Made by a program: the position numbers and the translations under genes. The notes below the pieces were generated by a model. The model searched no databases, was not told where the DNA came from, and was given only the letters and a program-made list of their open reading frames with translations. From Corynebacterium aurimucosum ATCC 700975 (GTDB lineage Bacteria; Actinomycetota; Actinomycetes; Mycobacteriales; Mycobacteriaceae), in NCBI RefSeq assembly GCF_000022905.1, contig NC_012590.1, positions 248,001 through 312,000 of the forward strand: 64,000 nucleotides of DNA, in the 5' to 3' direction. Positions 46,900-56,192 of the stretch are shown piece by piece. Position 1 is the first letter of the stretch. The number at the start of each line of letters is the position of its first letter.

Positions 46900-48201
46900 G
46901 GTCCAGATGCCGAACTGCTCTTGGAACTCGCGGTTCATTTGGTGTTTGGCAATCCACATGGAGAGGATGGCTACTTCGACAGCGAAGTCATCGATTTCGA
47001 TGCCATAGAAGTTCTCAATGTTGATGCGGGATTCATTGAACAGGGCGTGGTTGGAACCGAGTTCGCTTTGGCGTTGCAGAATGGCGTGCTCGAGGCGGCG
47101 TAGTTCTTTGTACGCAATGACGAGGAAGTTGCCGGAGCCACAGGCCGGGTCGAAAACCCTGATGCGAGCGATGCGGTCGAGCAGCTTGTCCAGCTTCTTG
47201 GTGCTGTCGTAGGCCTTGTCGAATTCCTCCTTGAGCTCGTCCATGAAGAGGGGTTCGATGGTCTTCAAGATGTTCGGCACAGACGTGTAGTGCTGGCCCA
47301 GGTTGGAACGCTTACCAGGGGCCACGACTGCCTGGAACATGGAGCCGAAGATGTCCGGGTTGATGTTCAGCCAGATCTGACGGCCCAGACCAATGAGCAT
47401 CTCACGGGCCTTGGGGGAGAAGCGTGGGACTGTTAGATGGGCGTCCGCGCGGAAAAGGCGGCCGTTGACGTAAGGGAAGTCAGCTAAGTGGCCGGGCTTT
47501 TTCTTCGGGTCGGCTTCATCCAAAGCGGCGAAAAGATCGCGAATGAAGTCGGCCGTGTCCGAACCATCTTCCAGCGTGTGGGAGCCCACTGCGTTGGTGA
47601 ATTGGTTCTCCCCGAAGATGCCGGTGTCCTCGGCGAAGTAGCAGAATAAAAGGCGGGTAAAGAAGACATTGAGCCCGTGGCGTTGCTCGGTGTCCTCCAT
47701 GAGGCCGGGGTTGGCGGAGGCGAGCTCGTCGAAAAGCTGGCCCATTTTTTCTGCGGCCTTGACGTCCGCGTGGGACTCCGCCGTGTACTGGGCCTTCTCC
47801 ATGCCCGCCCATGGGAGGAAGAACGTGAAGTGCTGGTCAATATCGCGCAGGGGGAAAGCACGGTTCTCCGTGGTCTTGAGATCGTAAGCGATCATCTTCG
47901 TGTAGTCGGAGACAATGACGAAGCGAGTGGCGAACTTCACCACCGTAGGGGAGACGCGCAGTCGTTCCAGTTCTTCAAGCAGATCGCCTGTCGTTTCGCG
48001 GAAGTAAATGACATTCTTCTGAGCTACTTCGTGTGCCGGATCATCAGCGATGTTGAGAGAGCCATTACGGAGGCGCGTGATGTTTCCCTTGGAGCGGCCG
48101 TAGGCAAGCATGAGATCGAAGATGAACTCGCGGTCATACTCATCTTTCCCAGCAAGCGGTTTGATGCGTTCTTCGATTGCTTTGAGGCTGAGTCTTGCCA
48201 C
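46900..48201 (-). pseudogene. DNA methyltransferase, 5' half (severed by IS)
   Basis: 434 residues from GTG 48201 with GAAGGG upstream. The last third carries SAM motif I, VFDPACGSGNFLVIAYKELRRLE, and NFYGIEIDDFAVEVAILSMW, as in MmeI/type IIL-like methyltransferases. The first 300 residues are helical and lack an obvious PD-(D/E)xK nuclease motif. The frame meets a stop within the IS end. Together with the 3' half it would make a protein of about 910 residues. Confidence 0.87.
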
Positions 48202-48373
48202 CTAGTTCACCCTTCAGTTCAGTGGAATAGCCCTCGGCAGGCTGGCGTTCATAAAGCTAGGAGTCGATCTTAGTGTTGGCGTCGATCGAGTGTGTCCGTT
48301 ACGCGCACTAATGTTGATTGATGGATTAGCTATCCATCACGAAGCCTCGTTTACCCTCAAGGAGAACCAACCC

Positions 48374-49708
48374 ATGACGCACCGCGCAGACGCAGGGCTT
48401 GAGCAGGCTCGGGAAACGTCGGCGGCGCAGACGTCGTTTGTGCCGCAGCCAGGAAACCAGGAGGCGCGCCGGGCGGATTTGCGCCGTTGGAAGGCGATTG
48501 CGCTGTCCTTCCTGATTGCTGCGGCGGTGATCTTTTTGGGGTGCTCGTGGTGGCAGGCGTCGGCAAGCGGGGCTCCCGTCTGGGTGGGCTACGTGCGCGC
48601 GGCGGCAGAGGCAGGAATGGTCGGTGGATTGGCGGACTGGTTCGCCGTGACCGCGCTGTTCCGCCGGCCCATGGGGCTGCCCATCCCGCACACCGCGCTT
48701 ATCCCCAACAACAAGGACCGCGTGGGTGATGCGCTCAAGGACTTCGTGGAGGAGAACTTCCTCACCGCGGATGCGCTCAGCGCCAAGGTACGGGAGGCGG
48801 AGATTCCGCTGTGGCTGGCGCGCCAGGGCGTGGAGCCAGGGCGGGCGGAGGAGGTCTCCGCATGGATTGGTGAGCGCGCAGCCAGCGTGGTCGCGGACCT
48901 AGACCCAGCGGAGGCGGAGCAGTTCATCCGCACCCAGGTCATGGACCGTCTGGCAGAGCCGGAGTGGGGCCCGCCGCTGGGACGCCTACTGGAGGGCTAT
49001 ATCGCGGAAGGCAAGGCGCGGCCGCTAGAGGATGACCTCATTGAGTGGGCGCACGGGAAGATCCTCGGCATGGAATCCACGGTGGTCACCGCCATCGATG
49101 AGCGCATGCCCGGCTGGGCGCCACGCTTTGCCCGCGAGATGGTGGGGGAGAAGGTCTACGCCGAGCTCGTGGAATTCGCCGATGAGGTCCGCCGCAACGG
49201 CAACCATGAAGCCCGCCTGGCCATTCGCCGTAACCTGTCCAAGCTGGCTTCGGACCTGCAGTGGGATGAAGATATGCGCGGGCGCATCGAGGGAATTAAG
49301 CAGGAGATGCTGGCCTCCGATCAGGCACAGAAGGCGCCGGCGGCGATGTGGGCGACGGTCTCCTCCACTCTCATTGAGCAGCTCACCGACCCGGAGTCCT
49401 TCCTGCGCCAGAAGATCACCGCCAAGGTGAAAGAATTGGCACACCGCCTGCTGGAGGATTCGGAGTTCCTGGCCCAGGCCAACGAGCTGGTGGATAAGGC
49501 CGCGCGCTACGCGGTGGAGAAGTTCGCACCGGAGATCATCGCGATTATTCCGGAGACCATTAAGCGCTGGGATGCCCAGGAGGCTTCCGAGAATATCGAG
49601 CTCATGGTGGGCAAGGACCTGCAGTTCATTCGCCTGAACGGCACGGTCGTGGGTGCACTGGCTGGGTTGGTTATCTACACTGTTAATCATCTGCTTTTTG
49701 GCGTCTAA
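48374..49708 (+). CDS. DUF445 family membrane protein
   Basis: A 444-residue protein with one membrane span near residues 40-60, the DUF445 signature GMVGGLADWFAVTALFRRPM with IPHTALIPNNKDRVGDAL, a long helical middle and a second span at the end (VVGALAGLVIYTVNHLLFG). The function of the family is unknown. ATG 48374 is chosen because AAGGAGAAC precedes it; the frame is open to 48290. Confidence 0.85.
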   Translation: MTHRADAGLEQARETSAAQTSFVPQPGNQEARRADLRRWKAIALSFLIAAAVIFLGCSWWQASASGAPVWVGYVRAAAEAGMVGGLADWFAVTALFRRPMGLPIPHTALIPNNKDRVGDALKDFVEENFLTADALSAKVREAEIPLWLARQGVEPGRAEEVSAWIGERAASVVADLDPAEAEQFIRTQVMDRLAEPEWGPPLGRLLEGYIAEGKARPLEDDLIEWAHGKILGMESTVVTAIDERMPGWAPRFAREMVGEKVYAELVEFADEVRRNGNHEARLAIRRNLSKLASDLQWDEDMRGRIEGIKQEMLASDQAQKAPAAMWATVSSTLIEQLTDPESFLRQKITAKVKELAHRLLEDSEFLAQANELVDKAARYAVEKFAPEIIAIIPETIKRWDAQEASENIELMVGKDLQFIRLNGTVVGALAGLVIYTVNHLLFGV

Positions 49709-49723
49709 CAAGGAGTGACGACC

Positions 49724-50185
49724 ATGTCCGTATTTGACTCAATCAAGAATGCCGGTTCCTCTGCTTTTGATGTGGCCAAGGATTTTGGTGGCCGTTTCAA
49801 GGAAGAGCGCCAGAATCAAGCCCAGAGCGCGCAGGCGGATCGCATCGCCCGCGCCGCCGATGCGGCAGGTATGGGTGATGGCACCGCGAAGGAAGAATCC
49901 TTCTTCGACCGCGTAACCTCCACGGCGAAGAACCTGGGGGAGTCCGTGTCCTCCGCAGCGCGTGAGACCCGCAACTCGCAGTCTTTTGAGAAGGCCCGCG
50001 AGGATTTCAACACCGCCGTCAACGAGACCCGTGAGGGCGTGCAGGGCGCTATCAACAACGCCAAGGAGCAGCGCGCGGAGGGCAAGCATGCCCAGCAGCC
50101 GCAGGAGCCGCAGAGCCCGCGCAACCCCTATGCCCCGAAGCCGAATGACGATGTCATTGACGGCGAAGTAGTTGACGAGAACTAG
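49724..50185 (+). CDS. Conserved-looking corynebacterial hypothetical protein, apolipoprotein-like helix
   Basis: A 153-residue, highly charged, Ala/Glu/Arg-rich protein with heptad-like helical stretches (residues 40-115) and a Pro-rich tail ending IDGEVVDEN. No membrane segment or signal. ATG 49724 follows AAGGAG by 8 bases; a GTG at 49715 overlaps that site and is unlikely. Function unknown. Likely cotranscribed with the DUF445 gene (15-base gap). Confidence 0.7.
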   Translation: MSVFDSIKNAGSSAFDVAKDFGGRFKEERQNQAQSAQADRIARAADAAGMGDGTAKEESFFDRVTSTAKNLGESVSSAARETRNSQSFEKAREDFNTAVNETREGVQGAINNAKEQRAEGKHAQQPQEPQSPRNPYAPKPNDDVIDGEVVDEN

Positions 50186-50198
50186 TTAGTCTTTCTTG

Positions 50199-50489
50199 AT
50201 GCACACTTTTTTAAACATTATCGCGGCGATACCGCAGTACATCTTTATGGCGGTATCCCTCTTTGCCCTCATCGGTGCTGTCCTAGCGGCGATGACGCGG
50301 GAGGATGCTTTCCGCGCCGGTGACCGCCAGAACAAATGGGTGTGGGTCGGGCTGCTCTTCGGTTCCGCCCTGTTGATGAACCTGCCGCTGCCCTTTGTCA
50401 GCTGGATTGGCGCCATCATTACCGGCGTGTACTGGTTTGACGTGCGCCCGCAGCTCAAAGCCATCATCAACGGCGATTATTCCTACTAA
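50199..50489 (+). CDS. DUF2516 family membrane protein
   Basis: A 96-residue protein with three hydrophobic segments and the pattern DAFRAGDRQNKWVWVGLLF and ITGVYWFDVRPQLK typical of DUF2516 actinobacterial proteins, function unknown. ATG at 50199 is preferred to the TTG just before it. Its stop overlaps the next ATG (TAATG). Confidence 0.82.
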   Translation: MHTFLNIIAAIPQYIFMAVSLFALIGAVLAAMTREDAFRAGDRQNKWVWVGLLFGSALLMNLPLPFVSWIGAIITGVYWFDVRPQLKAIINGDYSY

Positions 50490-50938
50490 TGCTGAATCTG
50501 CTTGAGGCCTCCGTGGAGGAGGTGCGAAGCCAGTCGGCGGGGCAGCATCGAGTGCTTGTCTCCCCGCACCACGTGCTTGCCGCTGAGGGCGCCGAGCACG
50601 TCATTGCCGTTGCCGGTTATCCCACCGGGCGCCACCACTCGTTGGTGAAGGCGGCGGAGGCGCGGCTGGCAGTTCAGTCTGGTGCGGCCGAGGTGTGGGT
50701 CGCGGTGGATGCGCTGCTAGGGGATGCCACCTCGCTCCTCTCCGAGCTCGTCACCCTCCGCGAAGCCTGCCCGCTGCCCGTGCGCTTGGGGCTCATTCTT
50801 CCTGAGTATCCAGCTCTGCCGGTGGTGGAGTATGTGCGTGCTGCCGAGCAGGCGGGCTATCAGTGCCTCATCGAAACGGGCTCCGTCGTTTCAGACGACG
50901 AAGCCCCGGATACGCAGCTCTCCATAGAGAGCCTTTAA
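50489..50938 (+). CDS. Short deoxyribose-phosphate aldolase-like protein (DeoC relic)
   Basis: 149 residues, against about 220 for DeoC. AVAGYPTGRHHSLVKAAEAR, then AVQSGAAEVWVAVD, corresponds to the DeoC segment around GFPxGxxxxxxKxxEAxxAxxxGAxExDxV, but the catalytic aspartate pattern and the Schiff-base lysine region are not recognisable. It is translationally coupled to the DUF2516 gene, so it is probably still made; aldolase activity is doubtful. Confidence 0.65.
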   Translation: MLNLLEASVEEVRSQSAGQHRVLVSPHHVLAAEGAEHVIAVAGYPTGRHHSLVKAAEARLAVQSGAAEVWVAVDALLGDATSLLSELVTLREACPLPVRLGLILPEYPALPVVEYVRAAEQAGYQCLIETGSVVSDDEAPDTQLSIESL

Positions 50939-50960
50939 CTCTGTGCTTTAGTTTCAGTCC

Positions 50961-51758
50961 TTAGTTGGCCGGTGCCTGCTGTGCTGGTGCGGTGGCGGAA
51001 TCGAGTTCGCTCATAGGAACGTCGTGGCCAATGAGAGTGAGCGTGAGCTCGCCAGCCCCAACATCCACGGACTCGAAGGTCAGCTGCTGGCCCGCGAGCT
51101 GTTCCTCCATGCCTTCGGCCAAGGCATTCGAAATCGCGGAGGTTGCCTGCTCGGGCAGGTCGAAGCCGAAGAGCGATGCTTCCTTTGCATCGATGGCGAG
51201 CTTGCCGTCGCGAGCCTCTGGCTTGAGCGAGAGCGTGGCCAGGCCGCCGGCAAATTCCACCTCGAGGTCATCCTCGGCATCGTTGGCGGTAATCGCGGTG
51301 ACCACGAGGTTGCCCAAAGCGTCATAGCCAGACTGCTCAGCAATGGCCTTTTGGAAGCTCGCGAGCAGGAACTGATCCGGAACGGTGGTCGAGGCCCGCA
51401 GAGTGCCCGCGACCGGCTCCTGGGACAGCGTCATGTCTTCGACATGGATATCAGCGGCCGGCTGGCCGGTGATAGTGGTGCCATCAATCTTCAGCGTGGA
51501 CGGGGTCTTCATATCCATCTGCGAAATTTTCCCGTTGAGCAAGCCAAAAACCATGGGGCTGGCACCAAAGCTCACCTCCGGTTCCTCGGAGGTCTCCACG
51601 CCTTGTTCCTTGGCGGACTGGGTGAATTCGCTCTTCATTTGCGAGCCCAAGAACCAGCGTATGCCGAGCTCAGCTACCAAGATGATGAGCAGGAGTGCGA
51701 CGAGCACGCCGATGAAGATTTTCCAGGCCGTTGAGGCGGGAGATTTAGAAGAAGCCAT
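50961..51758 (-). CDS. DUF2993 (LmeA-like) phospholipid-binding envelope protein
   Basis: 265 residues with an N-terminal signal anchor (about 11-33, IFIGVLVALLLIILVAELGI) and a beta-rich extracytoplasmic domain (FGASPMVFGLLNGKISQMDM). The DUF2993 family includes mycobacterial LmeA, which affects mannan maturation. ATG 51758 puts the anchor at the start. It follows the methyltransferase gene by 23 bases. Confidence 0.82.
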   Translation of the reverse strand: MASSKSPASTAWKIFIGVLVALLLIILVAELGIRWFLGSQMKSEFTQSAKEQGVETSEEPEVSFGASPMVFGLLNGKISQMDMKTPSTLKIDGTTITGQPAADIHVEDMTLSQEPVAGTLRASTTVPDQFLLASFQKAIAEQSGYDALGNLVVTAITANDAEDDLEVEFAGGLATLSLKPEARDGKLAIDAKEASLFGFDLPEQATSAISNALAEGMEEQLAGQQLTFESVDVGAGELTLTLIGHDVPMSELDSATAPAQQAPAN

Positions 51759-51781
51759 GACTACTAGTGTGGCGCACGGGC

Positions 51782-52591
51782 TTAAAGTTGGCCAACTACG
51801 AGGTCCCAATCCACTGTGAGCACGTTATCCCGCAGGCGGCGGTTCACCGGATGGATGGGCACTGTCTGCCGGAGTTCTTCGCGCGCCATGCGCCAGCGCA
51901 CCCGCGGGCCATACGGCGACCAGCCGGCGGCGCGGTCCCAGGCAGCGTCCGCTGCTTGCAAGAGCTCGTGGATCGGCTCGCCCGGCACGTTGCGGTGGAT
52001 GAGGATTTTGGGCAGTCGCTCCGCGATATCGCTGGGGCGCTCAACGTCGAAGGGATCCCAGGCGAGGGTTAGGGTGCGTGGGCCGGCGGCGCTGAGAAGC
52101 ACCCAGGCTGCCCTGCGCCCCAGCTCGTCGCAGGTTCCCTCCACGAAGAAGCCGCCGGGTGCCAGGCGCGAGGTCACCGTGTTCCAGGCCTTCTCCACTT
52201 GGTCGACGTCATACTGGCGCAGCACGTTGAAGGCGCGCACCAGGTGCGGGCGGTAGCCAGCGAGCTCAAACCCGCCGAGCTCAAAGGTCACGCCATCGCG
52301 CGGCGGCAGGACGCGCTCGGGGGAAATCTCAAGGCCCGTTACCCGAGTGTTCGGGTTAACGCTGCGCAGCCAGCCGGCCCACTCCACCGTGGTGGTGTGG
52401 GAGGCGCCGTAGCCGACGTCGAGAGCCAGCGGCTTAGTTGTGGAGCGCAGCAGCGAGGAAATGTCCGGGTGCGCCACCATCCACCGATCGCAGCGGCGTA
52501 GGCGGTTGGGGTTGGTGGTGCCGCGGGTAATAACGCCAAAAGGCCGACCAGCGCTTTCCTGAGCCCTCAGGTTATGCGCGTGATCGGCCAT
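51782..52591 (-). CDS. Class I SAM-dependent methyltransferase, substrate unknown
   Basis: 269 residues. Motif I LALDVGYGASHTTTVEWAGW (a GxGxxxxT variant), an acidic second strand NTRVTGLEISPERV, and APGGFFVEGTCDELGR resembling the post-motif region. The closing residues WDLVVGQL form the core end strand. Substrate cannot be inferred. Confidence 0.75.
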   Translation of the reverse strand: MADHAHNLRAQESAGRPFGVITRGTTNPNRLRRCDRWMVAHPDISSLLRSTTKPLALDVGYGASHTTTVEWAGWLRSVNPNTRVTGLEISPERVLPPRDGVTFELGGFELAGYRPHLVRAFNVLRQYDVDQVEKAWNTVTSRLAPGGFFVEGTCDELGRRAAWVLLSAAGPRTLTLAWDPFDVERPSDIAERLPKILIHRNVPGEPIHELLQAADAAWDRAAGWSPYGPRVRWRMAREELRQTVPIHPVNRRLRDNVLTVDWDLVVGQL

Positions 52592-52618
52592 GGCAACAAC
52601 TGTGGTGTAGAGAGTTGT

Positions 52619-53110
52619 TTAGAGGTTGTTGGAGATCCACTCTTCGGTGAGCTTGCCCTCGTTCGTGTAGAGCTCCTGCAGAGCCTCAGCGACCTTCGGC
52701 TCGATGGCAGCGCCCATCATCGGGATGTTGACGGAAACCTCGGTGACGTAATCCAGAACGGTGGTCTCATCCTGGGACTTGTAGGTGATGTCACCCTTGA
52801 AGTCGACCGGGGTGCCCTTGACGTCAGCGGTGAAGGAGACGGAAATCTGCTCGTCCACCAGCTCGCCGATGGTCACGGTGCGCTTCTCCTTGAGGTCCTG
52901 GGAGACCATGGCGCGAACAGCCTCCGGGAGGAGGGAGGTCGGAAGAATTTCGTAGAGCACAGCGGTGTTGCCGGTGAACTCGTGCACGGTACCCGGTTCC
53001 GGGGACAGCTTGGCCACAATGAAGTCCCAGTACTCCCGAGTGGTCAGTGCCTTGTGCACCTTATCGATGGGCTGGTTGATGATAACGGTGTTTTCGCTAC
53101 GGGTTGACAT
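52619..53110 (-). CDS. DUF2505 domain protein (START/SRPBCC-like)
   Basis: 163 residues with the DUF2505 pattern: IIN-QPIDKVHKALTTREYWDFIVAKL at the start, a beta-rich middle and a C-terminal helix (AEALQELYTNEGKLTEEWI). The fold resembles START/SRPBCC ligand-binding proteins. Function unknown. Diverges from murB with about 24 bases between starts. Confidence 0.8.
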   Translation of the reverse strand: MSTRSENTVIINQPIDKVHKALTTREYWDFIVAKLSPEPGTVHEFTGNTAVLYEILPTSLLPEAVRAMVSQDLKEKRTVTIGELVDEQISVSFTADVKGTPVDFKGDITYKSQDETTVLDYVTEVSVNIPMMGAAIEPKVAEALQELYTNEGKLTEEWISNNL

Positions 53111-53121
53111 GAGTTACAGAC

Positions 53122-53127
53122 TACCTT
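53122..53127 (+). promoter_or_regulatory. Candidate leaderless promoter of murB (-10 hexamer)
   Basis: TACCTT lies 7 bases before GTG 53135. No Shine-Dalgarno is present. The TTG at 53126 overlaps the hexamer, which argues against it as the start. Confidence 0.4.
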
Positions 53128-53134
53128 GGTAGAC

Positions 53135-54253
53135 GTGCTAGATAAATTCCTGACCCTCGCTGACATTGACGGAGTCACTCTGGATTCCGAGACCACCTTC
53201 GCTGATCTCACGACGCTGCGCATCGGTGGTGCACCGCTGGTGACGGTGCGCTGCGGCAGCGCTGAGTCGGCGGTTGCGGCCTTGGCCGCGCTTGACGACG
53301 CCTCCCAGGACTACCTCGTCGTCGGCGGTGGCTCCAACCTCGTGGTGGCGGAAGGCCAGTTGGATGTCGTGGTTGTCATCCTCGATTTCGAGGACATCGA
53401 CGTCACCGTGGCCAACGGACTCGTGCGCGCTGATGCGGGCGCGGTGTGGGATGACGTCGTGGCCCTGACCGTGGAGTGCGGCCTGGGCGGCATTGAGTGC
53501 CTGTCCGGCATCCCGGGCAATGCGGGTGCCGTACCGGTACAGAACGTCGGCGCCTATGGCGCGGAGACCTCCGACGTCCTCACGCAGGTCTACCTCTATG
53601 AGCGCGCCACCCGCACCGCGACGTGGGTACCGGCGGAAGAACTGGAGCTGGCCTACCGTTACTCCAACCTGAAGTTCACCGGGCGCGGCGTGGTGTTGGC
53701 TATTGAGCTGCAGCTCACCACCGATGGACTGTCCAAGCCCCTGCGCTTTGGCCAGCTCACCCAGAACCCCGGTGAGCGCCGCCCCGTGGCCGACGTCCGC
53801 GAGGAAGTACTGAAGCTGCGCCGCGGCAAAGGCATGGTGCTCGACCCGCAAGACCACGACACTTGGTCAGCCGGTTCTTTCTTTACCAACCCCATCGCGG
53901 AACCACAAGTTGCCGATTCCATCCAGGAAGCTGTCCGCGCCGCCCGCGGCGATGAGGATGCGGACCGCATGCCTCGACACGCGGCGGCTGAAACCACCGC
54001 GTCGGGAGAAAGAAAAGAAAAGCTCTCCGCCGCGTGGCTCATCGAGCGAGCCGGCTTTGCCAAGGGCTACCCGGGTGAAGAGTCGGGTGCGAAGGCAACC
54101 TTGTCCACCAAGCACACCCTGGCGCTGACCAACCGCGGTGAGGCCACTGCAGACGACATCGTTGCGCTGGCCCGCGACATTCGCGCCGGGGTTCAGAAGG
54201 CCTTCGGCGTGACTTTGGAGCCGGAGCCCATCTGGCTGGGTGTGAGTATTTAA
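53135..54253 (+). CDS. murB: UDP-N-acetylenolpyruvoylglucosamine reductase
   Basis: 372 residues. It reduces UDP-GlcNAc-enolpyruvate to UDP-MurNAc in peptidoglycan synthesis. FAD-binding YLVVGGGSNLVVAEG, GIECLSGIPGNAGAVPVQNVGAYG, the catalytic Ser in WSAGSFFTNPI and AAWLIERAGFAKGYPG are diagnostic. A loop of about 25 residues rich in Ala/Arg/Asp (VRAARGDEDADRMPRHAAAE) sits before the last domain. GTG 53135 is preferred for its promoter spacing. Confidence 0.94.
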   Translation: MLDKFLTLADIDGVTLDSETTFADLTTLRIGGAPLVTVRCGSAESAVAALAALDDASQDYLVVGGGSNLVVAEGQLDVVVVILDFEDIDVTVANGLVRADAGAVWDDVVALTVECGLGGIECLSGIPGNAGAVPVQNVGAYGAETSDVLTQVYLYERATRTATWVPAEELELAYRYSNLKFTGRGVVLAIELQLTTDGLSKPLRFGQLTQNPGERRPVADVREEVLKLRRGKGMVLDPQDHDTWSAGSFFTNPIAEPQVADSIQEAVRAARGDEDADRMPRHAAAETTASGERKEKLSAAWLIERAGFAKGYPGEESGAKATLSTKHTLALTNRGEATADDIVALARDIRAGVQKAFGVTLEPEPIWLGVSI

Positions 54254-54268
54254 GGAGGACTGGGGTGG

Positions 54269-54745
54269 CTAGGCCATGACGTTGAGCCACTCATCCTTGG
54301 CCGCGAGGAAATCGCGTGCGGCCTCCTGTGCGCCCTCGAGTGAGTGGTGGGCGCCCCAGCCGCACTGTACCTCGTTGGCGGCGGGAACCTCGGTGGCGTT
54401 GAGGATGTCATTGAGTGCGCCCTCGACGGCGCGGAGCAGCTCGTCCTGCTCCATGCCGTTGGTGATGGCGTAGAAGCCGGTGCGGCAGCCCATCGGGGCA
54501 AAACCGATGAGCTTGTCGGTGTAGTTACGCATGAAGTTGGCCATCATGTGCTCGACCGAGTGCAGTGCTTCGGTACCGAGGTGCTCTTTGTTGGGCTGGC
54601 AGAAGCGCAGGTCATACTTGATAATCTCGACCCCGCCGCCCAGATCGGTACGGTCGGCGACGCGGATATAGGGGGCGGCGACAAGCCGGTGGTCGAGCTC
54701 GAAGGACTTTACGTTGATCTTGTTCTCGGAGTTCTTCTCAGTCAT
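54269..54745 (-). CDS. luxS: S-ribosylhomocysteine lyase
   Basis: 158 residues. Metal site in HSVEHMMANFMRN (HxxEH) with the late cysteine region EVQCGWGAHHSLEGA supplying Cys, and the catalytic-Cys area MGCRTGFY. It splits S-ribosylhomocysteine to homocysteine and DPD, the autoinducer-2 precursor. A metabolic role in methyl recycling is as likely as signalling. Confidence 0.96.
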   Translation of the reverse strand: MTEKNSENKINVKSFELDHRLVAAPYIRVADRTDLGGGVEIIKYDLRFCQPNKEHLGTEALHSVEHMMANFMRNYTDKLIGFAPMGCRTGFYAITNGMEQDELLRAVEGALNDILNATEVPAANEVQCGWGAHHSLEGAQEAARDFLAAKDEWLNVMA

Positions 54746-54829
54746 GCTTTCCCAGTGTAACCACGGCTTAGCCTGTGGCCTGAGTGTCCTTCCCCTGAAT
54801 GCGGGCTGTGCCGCATACGCTGGTCAGAT

Positions 54830-56026
54830 ATGAGCGAAGAGGAGACCCGAGGCAACGCTATGCCGGCCGAGGAGCCGGAGACCATCGTGCCGTTTAAGAG
54901 CTCGACCGTCCTGGAGGTCCAGGGACACGATGATGAGCGCAACCCCCTCGCCAAAGGTAATCGCCTGCGCAAGGAGAGCTGGGGGCTAGTCATCCGCCGC
55001 ACGTGGAATGACTTCTTCCACGATGCTTTCATGGACCGCGCCGCGGGAATGACCTATTTCACGCTCATGGCTTTTGCGCCCACGGTGCTGGCCGCCTATT
55101 CCATCGCCACGCTCATCTTCTCCTCCCGCCAAGCGGAAGTGGAGCAGCTGACTTCTGAGTTCATTGAGCAATACGTTCCCGGTTCGCTATCAGAACAAGC
55201 CCATACGGTCGTCGGCACGATTATCGGATCCAGCGCGCAGGGCACGTTGGCGCTGGTCATCTCCCTGGCCATTTCGCTGTTTTCAGCATCGGCGTATGTG
55301 CGGGCCTTCTCGCGGACAGCCAATACCGTGTACGGCCGGGTGGAGGGCCGTGGCATCATCCGGACGTGGGCGCTGATGTGGGGGCTGACAGCGGTCATCG
55401 TGGTGGGCGCGGTCATCGTGCTCTTTGCCAACTTGCTGCGTGATGCAGTTCTTAATGAGGGGCTGATTCCGCTTGCGCGCAATGTAGGACTAGAAGACGT
55501 CGCCACGTACTTGGTGCGAATCTTCCTGCCGGTGTGGAACTGGCTGCGCTTTCCCGTCACGGTGGTAGTGGTGCTCACGCTCATCGCGGTGCTTTATCAT
55601 TTCAGCCCCAACGTGCGGCCCGGACGCTTTAGGTGGATTACCTATGGTTCCGTGGTGGCGCTCGTGGGCACGGTTGCGTCTTGGGGCTTGGTAGGCCTCT
55701 ACCTGAAGTACTTCGCTGCGGCCAGCGCCTATGGTGCGCTGAGCACCGTCATGGCGGTCTTCGTGGCCACGTGGCTGATGAACACGGTGCTGATCGTCGG
55801 TCTCAAGATTGATGCGGAGGTGCTGCGCGCCAAGGAGCTGCAGCTGGGATTGCACTCCGAGCGTTTCATCCAAGCCCCGCCGCGCGCCGATAATTCTTCC
55901 CAAGCTCAGGCCCGCGCCCAGGAGAGCTTGGAGCAAAGGGCGCGTGAGATTTCAGATAACGCGCGGCAGGCGCAGGATGATCTGGTGGAGGAAGCAGAGG
56001 GAGCAGGCAAAAACGCGCCTAGCTGA
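54830..56026 (+). CDS. YihY/BrkB family membrane protein
   Basis: 398 residues. After a charged N-terminus it carries the family pattern DRAAGMTYFTLMAFAPTVLA, SLFSASAYVRAFSRTANTVYG and FSPNVRPGRFRWITYGSVVAL within about six membrane spans; the C-terminal tail is charged and helical. The former RNase BN label of the family is not supported. Function unknown. Confidence 0.9.
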   Translation: MSEEETRGNAMPAEEPETIVPFKSSTVLEVQGHDDERNPLAKGNRLRKESWGLVIRRTWNDFFHDAFMDRAAGMTYFTLMAFAPTVLAAYSIATLIFSSRQAEVEQLTSEFIEQYVPGSLSEQAHTVVGTIIGSSAQGTLALVISLAISLFSASAYVRAFSRTANTVYGRVEGRGIIRTWALMWGLTAVIVVGAVIVLFANLLRDAVLNEGLIPLARNVGLEDVATYLVRIFLPVWNWLRFPVTVVVVLTLIAVLYHFSPNVRPGRFRWITYGSVVALVGTVASWGLVGLYLKYFAAASAYGALSTVMAVFVATWLMNTVLIVGLKIDAEVLRAKELQLGLHSERFIQAPPRADNSSQAQARAQESLEQRAREISDNARQAQDDLVEEAEGAGKNAPS

Positions 56027-56120
56027 CAAAACCTTGCCCCCGCGTTGCATGGATCGGCGATAAGTTTGGCAGATAGGACACCTGCGACGCCTTTGGGGCA
56101 CTTGGGCGCAGGCAGAAAAG

Positions 56121-56160
56121 AAGCCGAGGATGCCCGCTTCTTTGCGGACGTCCTCGGCTT
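56121..56160. terminator. Bidirectional hairpin between the BrkB gene and the fas remnant
   Basis: AAGCCGAGGA (56121-56130) and TCCTCGGCTT (56151-56160) pair, with further CCGC/GCGG pairing inside. Runs of A before and T after suit both directions. Confidence 0.78.
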
Positions 56161-56192
56161 GTTCTTAGGGCTTGCTGTTAGGGGCCAGCGCC

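Noticed and set aside
45600..46905. Target-site duplication of the IS3 element
   Set aside because: Only CC is shared between the flanks; longer candidates mismatch.
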